56,525 nucleotides of DNA, taken from assembly GCA_030550295.1 (NCBI GenBank), contig JAUQPQ010000003.1:1-56525 (forward strand), written 5' to 3'. The notes under the pieces were generated by a model. The model saw nothing but the letters and a program-made list of their open reading frames with translations, ran no database searches and was not told the origin of the DNA. This DNA is from Chloroflexota bacterium. Its GTDB lineage: Bacteria; Chloroflexota; Dehalococcoidia; SM23-28-2; HRBIN24. Both the position numbers and the translations under genes were made by a program. Shown in pieces: positions 8,730 to 17,631 of the stretch (the first letter of the stretch is position 1; every line of letters begins with the position of its first letter).

Positions 8730-10003
8730 GGCGACGTCTCCTCTAATCGTCCCTGATACAGCAAGGGGACGGGGCTAGGGAGAGGGCCCATGACCACCCC
8801 AGCCTCCCTCAATGAGGCTATCTCCTGGTCTGAAAGCCCCAGAAGTTCCCGTAGTATTTCGTCAGTGTGTTCCCCCAGGGCAGGAGGTGGCCCTTTGACA
8901 CCACCAGGAGTGACGGAGAGCTTAACAGGGGTATTGGGCACCTTCAAGCGAAAGCCCTTAGGGTGTTCTACTTCCACAAACATCTCCCTGGCAAGAATTT
9001 GGGGCATCTCGGCTGCCTGGGCGATGTTGTTCAAGGGCCCGCAAGGGATGCCCACCCCTCCCAGCTCCTCCAACCACTCTTGAGTAGTCTTCTGGCGGAA
9101 CGCCTCCGAAAGGATAGGCTCCAGAAGGTGATGATGCCGCGTGCGCAGTGCCGGGGTCTCGAAGCGGGGGTCATCGATGAGGTGAGCTAGACCCAAGAGG
9201 GCCAGCAAGATCTCCCACTGGTTCTCTACCCCCCAGCTGAGGGCGACCACGATCCACCCGTCCTTAGTAGGGAACGCCTGGAAAGGGGTGACCGATGGGT
9301 GCCTGGTCCCTAGGGGGCCAGGGACTTCCCCAGTGGCGAAATAGCGCACAAAGGCGTTTTCTAAAATGGCGATCTGGCAGTCCAGCATGCTTATGTCTAC
9401 CATTTGGCCTCGGCCAGTCCTATCCCTCTCCCTCAGGGCAGCAAGGATGCCGATGGCGGCGAAAAGTCCTGCTGCAATGTCGCCAAGGGAAATGCCTGGC
9501 CGCACCGGGGGGCCATCAGGGTAACCGGTGATGCTCATGATACCGCCCATCCCCTGGACGATGATGTCTAGGGCTGGCTTTTCCCGCCATGGCCCTGTTT
9601 GCCCGAAGCCCGAAACAGCGCAATATACGAGGCGGGGGTTACGCTGGGAGAGCACCTGATAGCCTAGGCCGAGCTTTTCCATCGTCCCAGGGGTGAAGTT
9701 CTCCACCAGAACATCGGCCTTCTCGACGAGGCGCAGGAGGAGCTCTTGGCCTTCCGACCGTTTAAGGTCGATGCATATGCTGCGCTTGCCCCGGTTGATG
9801 GAAAAGAAGTAGGCTGATTCATCGTCTATATAGGGCTCGGTGGTGCGGGCGACATCGCCATAAGGGGTTCGCTCCACCTTTATGACGTCGGCCCCCAAAT
9901 CGCACATGATCATGGTGGCAAAGGGCCCCGCCAATACCCAGCTCAAGTCTAGGACTACCAAGCCTTCGAGGGGCCCTCTTGTAGGACGCCTCTTTTCCCC
10001 CAT
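8726..10003 (-). CDS. Family III CoA-transferase (CaiB/BaiF), second copy
   Basis: A 425-residue protein of the same family as the gene facing it, but clearly not a recent duplicate. It has LDLSWVLAGPFAT, GADVIKVERTPYGD, LVENFTPGTMEKLGLG and the catalytic Asp in KPALDIIVQGMGG (Asp146). The C-terminal tail beyond the core (about 20 residues, ending LEETSP) is longer than in its neighbour. The reaction is reversible CoA transfer between carboxylic acids. Upstream on the same strand sits the HesB-like gene with a 50-base gap, so co-transcription is possible. The acids used are unknown. Confidence 0.9.
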   Translation of the reverse strand: MGEKRRPTRGPLEGLVVLDLSWVLAGPFATMIMCDLGADVIKVERTPYGDVARTTEPYIDDESAYFFSINRGKRSICIDLKRSEGQELLLRLVEKADVLVENFTPGTMEKLGLGYQVLSQRNPRLVYCAVSGFGQTGPWREKPALDIIVQGMGGIMSITGYPDGPPVRPGISLGDIAAGLFAAIGILAALRERDRTGRGQMVDISMLDCQIAILENAFVRYFATGEVPGPLGTRHPSVTPFQAFPTKDGWIVVALSWGVENQWEILLALLGLAHLIDDPRFETPALRTRHHHLLEPILSEAFRQKTTQEWLEELGGVGIPCGPLNNIAQAAEMPQILAREMFVEVEHPKGFRLKVPNTPVKLSVTPGGVKGPPPALGEHTDEILRELLGLSDQEIASLREAGVVMGPLPSPVPLLYQGRLEETSP

Positions 10004-10053
10004 GGCCGCTTATTTATTGTAGCTAGCCATAGGGGCGAACGGTATGGATGCTC

Positions 10054-10332
10054 CTAGGGCTGGGAGGTAGATAGGGTAAGTCTGGGGCCCTCTTCCGTTT
10101 CCTCAGCGTCGATGGTGGCCTCAGCCAGAAGGGCTGCCACATCGGGCGCTACCAAGAGCACGGCCTCTTCGCCACTCCGGTATACCTGGTCCCCTTCCCT
10201 CTCTTGGTCGAAGGCCAACTCGAATCCCCCTCCCCGTTGGACGAGGCGCAATACCTCTTCAGGGGAGCTGGCTAGCTCCAACTTGATCTCTTTTAGGAGC
10301 TCTGCTGCCTTCTCGGTCACTCTTAGCGCCAT
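10054..10332 (-). CDS. HesB/IscA-like small protein lacking the cluster cysteines
   Basis: A 92-residue protein that follows the A-type carrier pattern in order (LRVTEKAAELLKEIK, then RGGGFELAFDQ, GDQVYRSGEEAVLLVAPD, then LLAEATIDAEE), yet it has no cysteine at all. In IscA/HesB/SufA one Cys follows the GGGxSG-like turn and two lie in a C-terminal CGCG block; all three are absent here. It therefore should not carry an Fe-S cluster in the normal way. It overlaps the zinc-ribbon gene upstream by 10 bases, so the pair is translationally coupled. Cysteine-free HesB-like proteins are known as hypothetical proteins; the function is unknown. Confidence 0.7.
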   Translation of the reverse strand: MALRVTEKAAELLKEIKLELASSPEEVLRLVQRGGGFELAFDQEREGDQVYRSGEEAVLLVAPDVAALLAEATIDAEETEEGPRLTLSTSQP

Positions 10333-10649
10333 CTCTTTCTACCTCCTCTCTGAGGGCGACTCTCAACGCCTAGCGCAGGGCGCATTAGGCGGAAGCAGCT
10401 AGAGCAATAGACAGGCCTGTCCTGCCTGGGAAGGAATGGGACTTGCGTAGGGGCCCCACAACGGGAGCAGACGGCATCGTGCAAGGGGCGAGGTTGGGCC
10501 CCCGTGGCAGCCCGTCGCGCCTGGCGGCACTCAGGGCAACGCTTGGGGTCCTGATAGCCGCGGCTTGCGTGGAACTCCTGATCTTCTGCGGAGAAGGTGA
10601 AGACCTTCCCGCACTCGACACAAACTAACTCTCGATCCTGGTACACCAC
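10323..10649 (-). CDS. Zinc-ribbon protein with three CxxC pairs and a CxxxC-like end
   Basis: A 108-residue protein with LVCVECGKVFTFSAEDQEF (first knuckle), RCPECRQARR (second knuckle), then CSRCGAPTQVPFLP followed by YCSSCFRLMR. The first two pairs form a probable zinc-ribbon like the zf-trcl domain; the second two match the CxxC-(about 18 residues)-CxxC ribbon often found after it. The C-terminus is basic (GGRKRW), which suggests nucleic acid or ribosome contact, but no function is established. GTG at 10649 is preceded by GGAGGT at a good distance. It is the first gene of a short minus-strand operon. Confidence 0.75.
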   Translation of the reverse strand: MVYQDRELVCVECGKVFTFSAEDQEFHASRGYQDPKRCPECRQARRAATGAQPRPLHDAVCSRCGAPTQVPFLPRQDRPVYCSSCFRLMRPALGVESRPQRGGRKRWR

Positions 10650-10869
10650 CCGATGACCTCCTTCTTCTCGCTTGCCAGCCTGGTCTAACTTCGGTCATCG
10701 GGTGGAGCTGCAGAGTCAAGCGACCCGATACCAGAAGGCTAAACCTGGCTTCTTGCTAATGTTACCATCGTCGGCACGCGTTGGCAACCCCATTATTGAT
10801 ATGCTGCATCCCCCAAAAACATGCCTCCCCATCCACCCTCTGCCAACTTATAATCTTACAAGCAACCAG
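10650..10869. other. Intergenic region between zinc-ribbon gene and cinA-like gene
   Basis: This 220-base stretch separates divergent genes. It holds the ribosome site of the zinc-ribbon gene at its left end and a TATAAT at 10849-10854 at its right end. The frame of the CinA-like gene is open back to 10672, but the translation of that part has no family similarity. I see no RNA gene or repeat. Confidence 0.5.
10849..10854 (+). promoter_or_regulatory. -10 box (TATAAT) of the cinA-like gene
   Basis: A perfect TATAAT whose end lies 15 bases before the ATG at 10870, so the 5' leader would be about 7-9 bases with no ribosome binding site. The -35 region is poor. Confidence 0.45.
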
Positions 10870-11355
10870 ATGAGCGAGGCGTGGGCGGCCAGGGCCATAG
10901 ACCTTCTTGCCCAGAGAGGAGAGACCCTGGCTGTAATGGAGGGGTCGACGGGTGGGCTCCTTTCCCACTTGCTTACCCAGGTACCGGGGGCGTCACGCGT
11001 GTTTTTGGGTGGGGTAGTGGCCTATGGTAACCAACTTAAAGAGCAGGTGGGGGTACCCGGCAAGGTGCTCAAGGCCTTTGGCGCAGTAAGCGAGGAAGCT
11101 GCCCTGGCCATGGCTGAGGCAGCCCAAAGATGGGCAGGCGCTTCAATAGGGCTCGCTGTTACAGGGATCGCTGGCCCGACAGGCGGTAGCGCTGCCAAGC
11201 CCGTGGGCCTGACCTACGTCGCAGCGGTAGGACGGGGCATATCTCTATGCCGGGGTCAAACCTTACTGGGAGACCGCGGTCAGATCAAATATGAATCGGC
11301 CGTTATGGCCATTCGCCTACTCTTGGAGCTGGCTGAAAGGGAGGAGGAGAGATAG
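10870..11355 (+). CDS. CinA C-terminal domain protein (nicotinamide-nucleotide amidase type)
   Basis: A 161-residue stand-alone CinA-C domain, the size of E. coli PncC/YgaD. It shows VMEGSTGGLLSHLLTQVPG, FLGGVVAYGNQLKEQVGV, FGAVSEEAALAMAEAA and GLAVTGIAGPTGG. PncC removes the amide of NMN to give nicotinate mononucleotide and ammonia in pyridine nucleotide recycling. The usual ESCTGG reads EGSTGG here, so the motif is altered at two positions; the catalytic serine may still be supplied by the S of GST. ATG 10870 is chosen because the domain starts there. The flavin reductase gene follows with a 1-base overlap. Confidence 0.82.
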   Translation: MSEAWAARAIDLLAQRGETLAVMEGSTGGLLSHLLTQVPGASRVFLGGVVAYGNQLKEQVGVPGKVLKAFGAVSEEAALAMAEAAQRWAGASIGLAVTGIAGPTGGSAAKPVGLTYVAAVGRGISLCRGQTLLGDRGQIKYESAVMAIRLLLELAEREEER

Positions 11356-11846
11356 TGTCGTTGGAATCGACTCTCTTCCGGCGTATTATGTCCCAGTTCC
11401 CAACAGGGGTGACCGTGGTCACCACCCGTGTGGGGGACTACCTTCATGGCAGCACCGTTAACTCCTTTACTTCTGTCTCCCTGGAGCCAATGTTGGTGCT
11501 GGTCTGCTTGGACAAGAAGGGTGACACTCATGAGTTGTTGCTAAAGAGCGGCATCTTCGCTGTCAACATTTTGGCCCAGGAACAAGAAGGCATGTCTCGA
11601 CTTTTCGCTACCAAGGGTGAGGGCCATAGTCACAACCTTGACCAGGTGGCGTACAGGCTAGGAGTCACTGGGGCGCCTATCCTAGAGGGTTGCCTTGCCT
11701 ACCTTGACTGTGTGGTGGCCCACCGCTTTCCTGGCGGGGATCACACCATCTTCATAGGCGAGGTAGTGGATGGGGCCCTAATACGCGAAGCGCCTCCCCT
11801 CGTCTTCTTCCGGGGCAAGTACGTGCGTCTGCTTGAGAGCCCCTAG
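11355..11846 (+). CDS. Flavin reductase-like (FMN-binding split barrel) protein
   Basis: A 163-residue protein of the flavin reductase family: [58 protein letters not shown] and the C-terminal FFRGKYVRL. Members reduce FMN or FAD with NAD(P)H and feed it to two-component monooxygenases; no oxygenase partner is next to it. The GTG start at 11355 overlaps the stop of the CinA-like gene by one base, and a GGAGGAGGAG run lies just upstream, so the two are coupled. Its end overlaps the opposing thiolase gene by four bases. Confidence 0.87.
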   Translation: MSLESTLFRRIMSQFPTGVTVVTTRVGDYLHGSTVNSFTSVSLEPMLVLVCLDKKGDTHELLLKSGIFAVNILAQEQEGMSRLFATKGEGHSHNLDQVAYRLGVTGAPILEGCLAYLDCVVAHRFPGGDHTIFIGEVVDGALIREAPPLVFFRGKYVRLLESP

Positions 11847-13018
11847 CGCTGCACCACCATGGCGATGCCCTGGCCTCCCCCGATACAAAGGGTGGCGAGG
11901 CCCAGGTGCGCCCCTCGTCGCCTCATCTCGTAGAGAAGGGTGACCAGGATGCGTGCCCCGCTCGCCCCTATGGGGTGGCCCAAGGCTATAGCGCCCCCGT
12001 TGACGTTGACCCGCTCCCAGTCCCAGCCAAGCTCGCGACCTACAGCTAACGATTGGGCAGCGAAGGCTTCATTGGCCTCAATAAGATCCACGTCCCTCAA
12101 GTCTATGCCTGCCTTTTCTAAGGCTTTGCGCGTGGCGGGGACCGGTCCCATCCCCATGATGCGAGGGGGCACGCCGGCGTTAGCATAAGAGCGTACCCAG
12201 GCAAGTGGCTCCAACCCCAACTCCTTAACCTTGCGCCTAGACGCTAGCACTACTGCTGCCGCGCCATCGTTAATGCCGGAGGCGTTGCCGGCTGTGACGG
12301 TGCCGTTGGAAGCGAAGGCGGGACGGAGGCGGGCCAGCTTCTCCGGGCTGGTATCGGGCCGGATATGCTCATCACGATCGACGACACTTGTGCCTTGTCG
12401 GCCCTGGATCTCTACTGGAGTCACCTCTTCGGCAAAGCGCCCCTCCTGCCAGGCTTTGGCAGCCTTCATGTGGCTCTCATATGCGAACCGATCCTGGTCC
12501 TCTCGTGATATTTCGTACTCACGCGCCACATTCTCGGCCGTGTTACCCATGTGACATTGTTCAAAGGCGCACCATAGGCCATCCTTGATCATGTGGTCTA
12601 CCACCTCTCCGTGTCCCATCCGGTAGCCGAAGCGGGCCCTGGGCAGAAGATAGGGGGCATAAGACATGCTTTCCATCCCACCTGCCACAATCACATCGGC
12701 TTCGCCAAGGGCGATAGCTTGCGCTGCGAGCACTACCGCTTTCAGGCCGGAGCCACACACTTTGTTAACAGTGGTCGCGGGGACACTTTCAGGCAGACCA
12801 GCCATCATAGCCGCCTGCCGTGCTGGGTTCATACCCAGCCCCGCCGACAGGACGTTGCCCATTATCACCTCTTCAACCTGATTAGCCTCGATCCCTGCCC
12901 GCCGGATAGCCTCTTTTATGGCTACAGCGCCAAGCTGTGGCGCTGGGACATCGCTCAAACTGCCGCCGAAAGAGCCTATGGGCGTTCTTGCCGCCCCAAC
13001 GATGGCGACTTCCTGCAT
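11843..13018 (-). CDS. phaA: Acetyl-CoA C-acetyltransferase (thiolase)
   Basis: A 391-residue thiolase of the biosynthetic type. The acyl-accepting cysteine is in [11 protein letters not shown] (Cys88), the catalytic His in [14 protein letters not shown] (His348) and the second cysteine in [10 protein letters not shown] (Cys378). It condenses two acetyl-CoA to acetoacetyl-CoA or runs in reverse. It lies at the end of a minus-strand run after an SDR-type acetoacetyl-CoA reductase and a small membrane protein, which is a PhaA-PhaB pairing. In this neighbourhood it is best read as the entry step of the ethylmalonyl-CoA pathway. Length and motifs are complete. Confidence 0.9.
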   Translation of the reverse strand: MQEVAIVGAARTPIGSFGGSLSDVPAPQLGAVAIKEAIRRAGIEANQVEEVIMGNVLSAGLGMNPARQAAMMAGLPESVPATTVNKVCGSGLKAVVLAAQAIALGEADVIVAGGMESMSYAPYLLPRARFGYRMGHGEVVDHMIKDGLWCAFEQCHMGNTAENVAREYEISREDQDRFAYESHMKAAKAWQEGRFAEEVTPVEIQGRQGTSVVDRDEHIRPDTSPEKLARLRPAFASNGTVTAGNASGINDGAAAVVLASRRKVKELGLEPLAWVRSYANAGVPPRIMGMGPVPATRKALEKAGIDLRDVDLIEANEAFAAQSLAVGRELGWDWERVNVNGGAIALGHPIGASGARILVTLLYEMRRRGAHLGLATLCIGGGQGIAMVVQR

Positions 13019-13046
13019 AACTTCCCCCTGTTTTGCTGTTTTGTCT

Positions 13047-13331
13047 TCATTGTAGCATAGCGTAAATGAAAAGCCCTGCTGCCGCCAGGACAGCCAGCCG
13101 AAGACGACGCGTAAGAGGTACGGGCCGCATACCCAGCAAGATGATCACCGCAGCTATGATGGGTGTAAGGAACACCCTAGCAGGATGCTCTGGCTGAAGG
13201 CCAGCGGCGCCTAAAATGGCGTGTAGGGCTATTGCGCACGCAAAAGATGCTACCGCCAGGAGGACTATCCGGCTGTATCTAGGACGTGTACCTGCCCGCG
13301 CAGGTGGCGGCAGGCCCTTCTTTTCCCTCAT
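13047..13331 (-). CDS. Small membrane protein, unknown function
   Basis: I do not recognise this 94-residue protein. It has a basic start ([16 protein letters not shown]) and three likely membrane helices at about residues 21-42, 52-68 and 76-93. It begins 6 bases after the stop of the SDR gene and ends 28 bases before the thiolase start, so it is the middle gene of an SDR-membrane protein-thiolase unit. No phasin or PHA-synthase features are visible. Its place in the unit is the only functional hint. Confidence 0.65.
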   Translation of the reverse strand: MREKKGLPPPARAGTRPRYSRIVLLAVASFACAIALHAILGAAGLQPEHPARVFLTPIIAAVIILLGMRPVPLTRRLRLAVLAAAGLFIYAMLQ

Positions 13332-13337
13332 GGCATA

Positions 13338-14084
13338 CTAGCGTAGGTACATGCCCCCATTAATATCAAAGGTGGCACCGGTAATGTAGTCGCCCTCGGC
13401 CACTAGGAAGCGGCATAGCTTGGCCACCTCTTCCGGCCGGCCGAACCTACCCATGGGGATACGGGCTAGCAGGCTCTTCTGAACATCCTCGGGTAGGCTT
13501 GTGACCATATCTGTCTCAATGAAGCCAGGGCAAACGGCGTTCACGGTGATGTTGAAGCGGGCCAGCTCTAAGGCTACAGCTTTGGTGAACCCCACGATCC
13601 CCGCCTTGGCCGCGGCATAGTTGGCTTGCCCTATGTTGCCCATCTGCCCCACGATGGAGGACATGTTGACGATCCTGCCACCGCCCCTCTGGATCATGTG
13701 GGGGACCACAGCCTGGGTGCAGTAGAATATGCTGTCCAGGTCAGTGGCGATCACCTCTCGCCACTCCTCCATGCTCATGCGCCGAAGCGTCCTGTCGCGG
13801 TTGACGCCAGCATTGTTGATGAGGATATCGATCCCACCAAAGGCTTCAACGGTGGCATCAACCAGCTTTTGTACCTCGTCTGGATGGGCTACTCCTGCCT
13901 GTACACATATGGCCTTGTGACCTTGACTGTGAAGCTCCTCAAGCAATTGCTCGGCTAGCTCCTTGTGCTGGTAATAGTTGATGGTCACCTTCGCCTTGTG
14001 AGAGGCTAGCTCCTTAGCTATAGCACGTCCTAGCCCCCGCGAACTCCCAGTGACAATGGCAACCCTATCGGACAGGCACGCCAT
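13338..14084 (-). CDS. phaB: SDR-family acetoacetyl-CoA / 3-oxoacyl reductase
   Basis: A 248-residue short-chain dehydrogenase with the NADP-binding TGSSRGLGRAIAKEL (from residue 12), the NNAG block (90-93), Ser in NMSSIVG, and the catalytic Tyr156-xxx-Lys160 in NYAAAKAG. The family covers FabG and PhaB; the adjacent thiolase makes acetoacetyl-CoA reductase likely, producing (R)-3-hydroxybutyryl-CoA. That product suits the MaoC/PhaJ-type hydratase encoded at 18.7 kb. The specificity call is inference from context. The gene heads a three-gene minus-strand unit. Confidence 0.85.
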   Translation of the reverse strand: MACLSDRVAIVTGSSRGLGRAIAKELASHKAKVTINYYQHKELAEQLLEELHSQGHKAICVQAGVAHPDEVQKLVDATVEAFGGIDILINNAGVNRDRTLRRMSMEEWREVIATDLDSIFYCTQAVVPHMIQRGGGRIVNMSSIVGQMGNIGQANYAAAKAGIVGFTKAVALELARFNITVNAVCPGFIETDMVTSLPEDVQKSLLARIPMGRFGRPEEVAKLCRFLVAEGDYITGATFDINGGMYLR

Positions 14085-14119
14085 TTTTGACCCCCTCCAC
14101 TATGTTTCCGCTCCTCCAG

Positions 14120-14147
14120 CCTATATCAGCGGAGGGAGTTCATTCAA
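14120..14147 (-). promoter_or_regulatory. Possible promoter of the SDR-thiolase unit
   Basis: On the minus strand TTGAAT and TATAGG are separated by 16 bases, and the TATAGG lies about 35 bases before the SDR start at 14084. Both hexamers deviate from consensus, so this is a modest prediction. Confidence 0.35.
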
Positions 14148-14184
14148 GTTATAAATGAAACCTTAGGTGAGCATTAGGAAGTGT

Positions 14185-15864
14185 TTATATCGCCACGGGG
14201 GGCTGGTACTCGCCGAATATGCGGCGCATGACGCCACATATCTCGCCCAGGGTAGCGTAGGCCTGTACGGCTTCCATGATGGGCGGCATAAGGCTAGCTG
14301 AGTCGTGGCAGGCTTCCTCTAGACGCTTTAGGGCTGCCCTTACTTGGGCCTCGTCACGGTGACGGCGCACTTGCTTCAGCTTCTCCATTTGGGCCTGTTC
14401 GGCCTCCGGGTTGGTACGGAACACCATCTTGGGGCGCTCATTCTCCAGGCAGTACCGGTTCACTCCCACGATGATACGCCTTCCCTCGTCTACAGCTTTC
14501 TGGTGGGCGTAGGCTGCCTCTTGGATCTCTCTCTGCATGTAGCCCGACTCGATAGCTGCCACCGCCCCTCCCATGTCCTCGATCTTGTGCAGGTATTCCC
14601 AGGCCTTCTTCTCTAGCTGGTTGGTGAGCCACTCCACGTAGTAGGAGCCTGCCAGGGGGTCTACTGTATCGGTCACCCCTGTCTCGTAGGCGATGATCTG
14701 CTGAGTTCGCACGGCTATGCGTTGGGCCTCCTCTGTGGGGAGGGAGAGGGCCTCATCGTAACAGGAGAGGGCCAGGGACTGGACACCTCCCAGGACTGTG
14801 GCCAGGGCCTGGATAGCTGCCCGGACGATGTTTAGCTCAGGCTGTTGAGCGGTGAGGGTGGCCCCTCCCGTTTGGACATGCGTACGGAACATCCAGGAGC
14901 GGGGATCCTTAGCGTGGTAGCGCTCCCTCATGATACGGGCCCACATGCGACGCAGGGCCCGGTATTTGGCTATCTCCTCGAAGAAGTTGTTTTGAGTATT
15001 GAAAATCCAGGAGATGCGCGGGGCGAACTCGTCTATGTCTATTCCCCTCTCTAGGACGGCGTCCACATATGCTATGGCATTGGCGAAGGTGAAGGCCATC
15101 TCCTGCACAGCTGTCGCCCCGGCATCGCGGATGTGATAGCCCGATATGCTGATGGCGTTGAACTTGGGCATCTCTTTGGCGCACCAGGCGATGAGGTCGG
15201 CGGCCAGCCGCAGAGAGGGCTTAGGGGGGAATATATAGGTGCCACGCGCCACATATTCTTTCAAGATGTCGTTCTGTACCGTCCCCGATACCTGCGAGAG
15301 GGGAACCCCTTGCTTTCGGGCCACGATAGCGTACATGGCCACTATGACTGCGGCGGGGGCGTTGATGGTCATAGAAGTGCTCACCTTATCCAGAGGGATC
15401 CCGTCGAACAAGGCCTCCATGTCGGCCAACGTGTCGATGGCCACCCCCACCTTGCCCACTTCCCCTCTGGCATGTGGGTCATCGGAGTCATAGCCCAGTT
15501 GGGTAGGTAAGTCAAAGGCTACCGAGAGACCTGGCTGGCCTTCCTGAAGCAAGAACTTAAAGCGCTTGTTGGTTTCCTCGGCCGTCTCGTAGCCGGCGTA
15601 TTGGCGTATGGTCCACAGTCGGGTGCGGTACATGGTAGGGTGGATACCCCGGGTGTACGGGTATTGGCCAGGGAAGCCTATGTCTCTAAGGAAATCGATA
15701 TCGGCGATGTCCAGGGGCGTGTAGATGACCTTCGTCTCGGTGGAGCTGGTGGCGAATTCGGAGTCTTGGCGTTCCCCTCCCTTGCGCAGGGCTTCCTGGA
15801 GGATCGTCTTTTCCCACCGTTCCTGCTCCCGGCGGATGCGCTCCAGCTCTTCCTTGTCTAGCAT
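14185..15864 (-). CDS. Methylmalonyl-CoA/ethylmalonyl-CoA mutase, large (catalytic) subunit
   Basis: A 559-residue acyl-CoA mutase TIM-barrel subunit. Residues matching the three key positions of Propionibacterium methylmalonyl-CoA mutase are present at the same numbers: Tyr89 in TIRQYAG, Arg207 in EYVARGTY and His244 in SGYHIRD. Tyr89 and Arg207 bind the free carboxylate, so a dicarboxylic acyl-CoA is expected. The protein stops after the linker and has no B12-binding domain, so it needs a separate small subunit, which is not in the window. Context with CCR suggests ethylmalonyl-CoA as substrate, while the motifs resemble two-subunit methylmalonyl-CoA mutases; both readings remain open. It follows the MaoC gene by 9 bases. 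Confidence 0.87.
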   Translation of the reverse strand: MLDKEELERIRREQERWEKTILQEALRKGGERQDSEFATSSTETKVIYTPLDIADIDFLRDIGFPGQYPYTRGIHPTMYRTRLWTIRQYAGYETAEETNKRFKFLLQEGQPGLSVAFDLPTQLGYDSDDPHARGEVGKVGVAIDTLADMEALFDGIPLDKVSTSMTINAPAAVIVAMYAIVARKQGVPLSQVSGTVQNDILKEYVARGTYIFPPKPSLRLAADLIAWCAKEMPKFNAISISGYHIRDAGATAVQEMAFTFANAIAYVDAVLERGIDIDEFAPRISWIFNTQNNFFEEIAKYRALRRMWARIMRERYHAKDPRSWMFRTHVQTGGATLTAQQPELNIVRAAIQALATVLGGVQSLALSCYDEALSLPTEEAQRIAVRTQQIIAYETGVTDTVDPLAGSYYVEWLTNQLEKKAWEYLHKIEDMGGAVAAIESGYMQREIQEAAYAHQKAVDEGRRIIVGVNRYCLENERPKMVFRTNPEAEQAQMEKLKQVRRHRDEAQVRAALKRLEEACHDSASLMPPIMEAVQAYATLGEICGVMRRIFGEYQPPVAI

Positions 15865-15873
15865 TTCATCCTC

Positions 15874-16371
15874 CTAATCTCTCACTTGAGGGAAAGAGTG
15901 GGGTATCCCCACCTCTCTCTTGGGTACCAGGACTGAGCGCCGGAAGCGCATCACTAGTTCCCCGTGCTGGTTGTAGGCTCGAGTCTCCACGCTGACGACC
16001 CCTCTATCAGGGTTAGAGCGGGATTCCCGTTTCTCTAGGACGGTGGTCTCAGAATAGATGGTGTCGCCGTGGAAGACAGGGCGCAGAAACTCGATCTTTT
16101 CAAAGCCTAGGTTGGCGATCGCCTTACCTGAGATGTCACGGACGCTTTGCCCAAGGGCTATATCCACCACCAGGTTGCCCACCACCACGTTGCGTCCGAA
16201 CTGGGTCTTCTTGCCATATTCGGCGTCTATGTGGAGGGGATGGTGGTTCATAGTAAGCATGCAGAAGAGGATGTCGTCCATATCGGTGATGGTACGTCCG
16301 GGCCAGTGCCTATAAGTGGCGCCTACCTCGAAGTCTTCGTAGTAGCGGCCAAACTCGTACGCTTCAGACAT
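15874..16371 (-). CDS. MaoC-like hydratase, probable mesaconyl-CoA hydratase
   Basis: A 165-residue single hotdog protein. The hydratase motif is seen as MTMNHHPLHIDAEYGKKTQFG, followed by the GNLVVDIALGQS helix and the strand LRPVFHGDTIYSET. Start ATG 16371 has GGAGGT 7 bases upstream; the frame is open to 16389 but that would bury the site. In the ethylmalonyl-CoA pathway mesaconyl-CoA is hydrated to beta-methylmalyl-CoA by a MaoC-family enzyme. Proteobacterial versions are double-hotdog proteins about twice as long, so this would be a one-domain form acting as a dimer. The function is inferred from its place between the dehydrogenase and mutase genes. Confidence 0.78.
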   Translation of the reverse strand: MSEAYEFGRYYEDFEVGATYRHWPGRTITDMDDILFCMLTMNHHPLHIDAEYGKKTQFGRNVVVGNLVVDIALGQSVRDISGKAIANLGFEKIEFLRPVFHGDTIYSETTVLEKRESRSNPDRGVVSVETRAYNQHGELVMRFRRSVLVPKREVGIPHSFPQVRD

Positions 16372-16385
16372 GGTATCTACCTCCA

Positions 16386-17558
16386 TCATTCCCCGAACAT
16401 GCGCAGAATGTTGCGGGCGATGACTAAGCGCTGGATCTCGTTTGTGCCCTCGCCGATGAGCATAAGGGGGGTATCGCGGTAGTAGCGCTCTACTCGCATG
16501 TCCTTGGTATAGCCGATGCCGCCATGGATACGGAGGGCCTCAAGGGCCACCTCCTGCGCCACCTCTGAGGCGAAGAGTTTGGCCATGCCGCCCCACAGGT
16601 CGGCCCTCTCGCCACTGTCCTTCTTGGCGGCGGCGGCACGGGTGAGGAGGCGGGCTGCCTCTACCTTTGTGGCCATATCGGCTAGCTTGAGCTGGATAGC
16701 CTGATGCTCGGCGATGGGGCGGCCGAAGGTGACCCGCTGTTTGGCGTACCTTATGGCGTCCTCCAGGGCTGCAGTGGCCACCCCCACCGCCCGGGCCGCC
16801 ACGTTGATCCGCCCCACCTCGATGCCGCTCATGATGTGCAACCAACCCTGCCCCTCTTTCCCCCCAAGGAGATTCGCCTCTGGCACCCGGGCATCTTCGA
16901 AGTAGAATATGGTGGTGTCTATGCCTTTGTACCCCAGTTTCTGGATCTGGCCCCCTACGGTGAGGCCTGGCGTAGACTTCTTCTCTACCAACAAGGCGCT
17001 CATGCCCCTGTAGGGGGGCTCGGCTTCAGGATCGGTTTTGACGAGGACGGCGAATAGATGGCCATATATCCCGTTGGAGACGAACATCTTGGTGCCATTG
17101 AGCACATAGAAGCCATCGTGACGGCGGGCTATCGTCTGGATGGATTGGAGGTCAGAGCCGGCGTTGGGTTCCGTCATACAGATGCCGCAGTGGATTTCGC
17201 CGCTTGCTATGTGGGGCAGAAAGCGCGTCTTCTGGTCCTCGGTGCCGAACTGGCTTATCATCCATGAGACGATGACGCTGCCGTTAATGATGCCGCCCAG
17301 GCTCATCCAGCCGCGGGAAAGCTCCTCCACTATGGCTGCATAGGTTACAAGGGATAGGCCTAGGCCTCCATATTCGGGCGGCACGGCCACCCCAAAAAGG
17401 CCCATCTCTTTCATCTTGCGTACCAGCTCGTGAGGATACTCGTCCCGGTGGTCCAGATCCGAGGCGATGGGTATGACTTCTTTCTCCACGAAGCGGCGCA
17501 CCTGGGCGACGATCATTTGCTCTTCCTCTGAAAGGGTGGCCATGGTGGGCAAAGGCAT
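16386..17558 (-). CDS. Acyl-CoA dehydrogenase, candidate methylsuccinyl-CoA dehydrogenase
   Basis: A 390-residue acyl-CoA dehydrogenase with the flavin-binding middle domain CMTEPNAGSDLQSIQT and TKMFVSNGIYGHLF, the arginine block IHGGIGYTKDMRVERYYRD and the catalytic Glu in IGEGTNEIQR. Electrons would go to ETF. ATG 17558 has GGAG 8 bases upstream; the longer frame to 17678 is translated from promoter DNA. Being first in a unit with a mesaconyl-CoA-hydratase-like gene and a mutase, it most likely oxidises methylsuccinyl-CoA to mesaconyl-CoA. Proteobacterial methylsuccinyl-CoA dehydrogenase has an extra N-terminal domain that is absent here, so this would be a short form. Confidence 0.82.
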   Translation of the reverse strand: MPLPTMATLSEEEQMIVAQVRRFVEKEVIPIASDLDHRDEYPHELVRKMKEMGLFGVAVPPEYGGLGLSLVTYAAIVEELSRGWMSLGGIINGSVIVSWMISQFGTEDQKTRFLPHIASGEIHCGICMTEPNAGSDLQSIQTIARRHDGFYVLNGTKMFVSNGIYGHLFAVLVKTDPEAEPPYRGMSALLVEKKSTPGLTVGGQIQKLGYKGIDTTIFYFEDARVPEANLLGGKEGQGWLHIMSGIEVGRINVAARAVGVATAALEDAIRYAKQRVTFGRPIAEHQAIQLKLADMATKVEAARLLTRAAAAKKDSGERADLWGGMAKLFASEVAQEVALEALRIHGGIGYTKDMRVERYYRDTPLMLIGEGTNEIQRLVIARNILRMFGE

Positions 17559-17592
17559 AGCTTGCTCCTTTATTAAAGTTTCTGCTGGCTCC

Positions 17593-17621
17593 AGTGTAAG
17601 GCCACGAGAGGGCCTTGACAA
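17593..17621 (-). promoter_or_regulatory. Promoter of the dehydrogenase-hydratase-mutase unit
   Basis: On the minus strand TTGTCA (17616-17621) and TACACT (17593-17598) are 17 bases apart. The predicted start is near 17586, leaving a leader of about 28 bases with the GGAG site. It mirrors the plus-strand promoter beside it, with the same -10 hexamer. Confidence 0.6.
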
Positions 17622-17631
17622 GGGCAGTGCC

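Noticed and set aside
8726-10003. The two facing CoA-transferases as a recent duplication or inverted repeat
   Set aside because: Their proteins share only family motifs, and their DNA is not similar, so no repeat is present.
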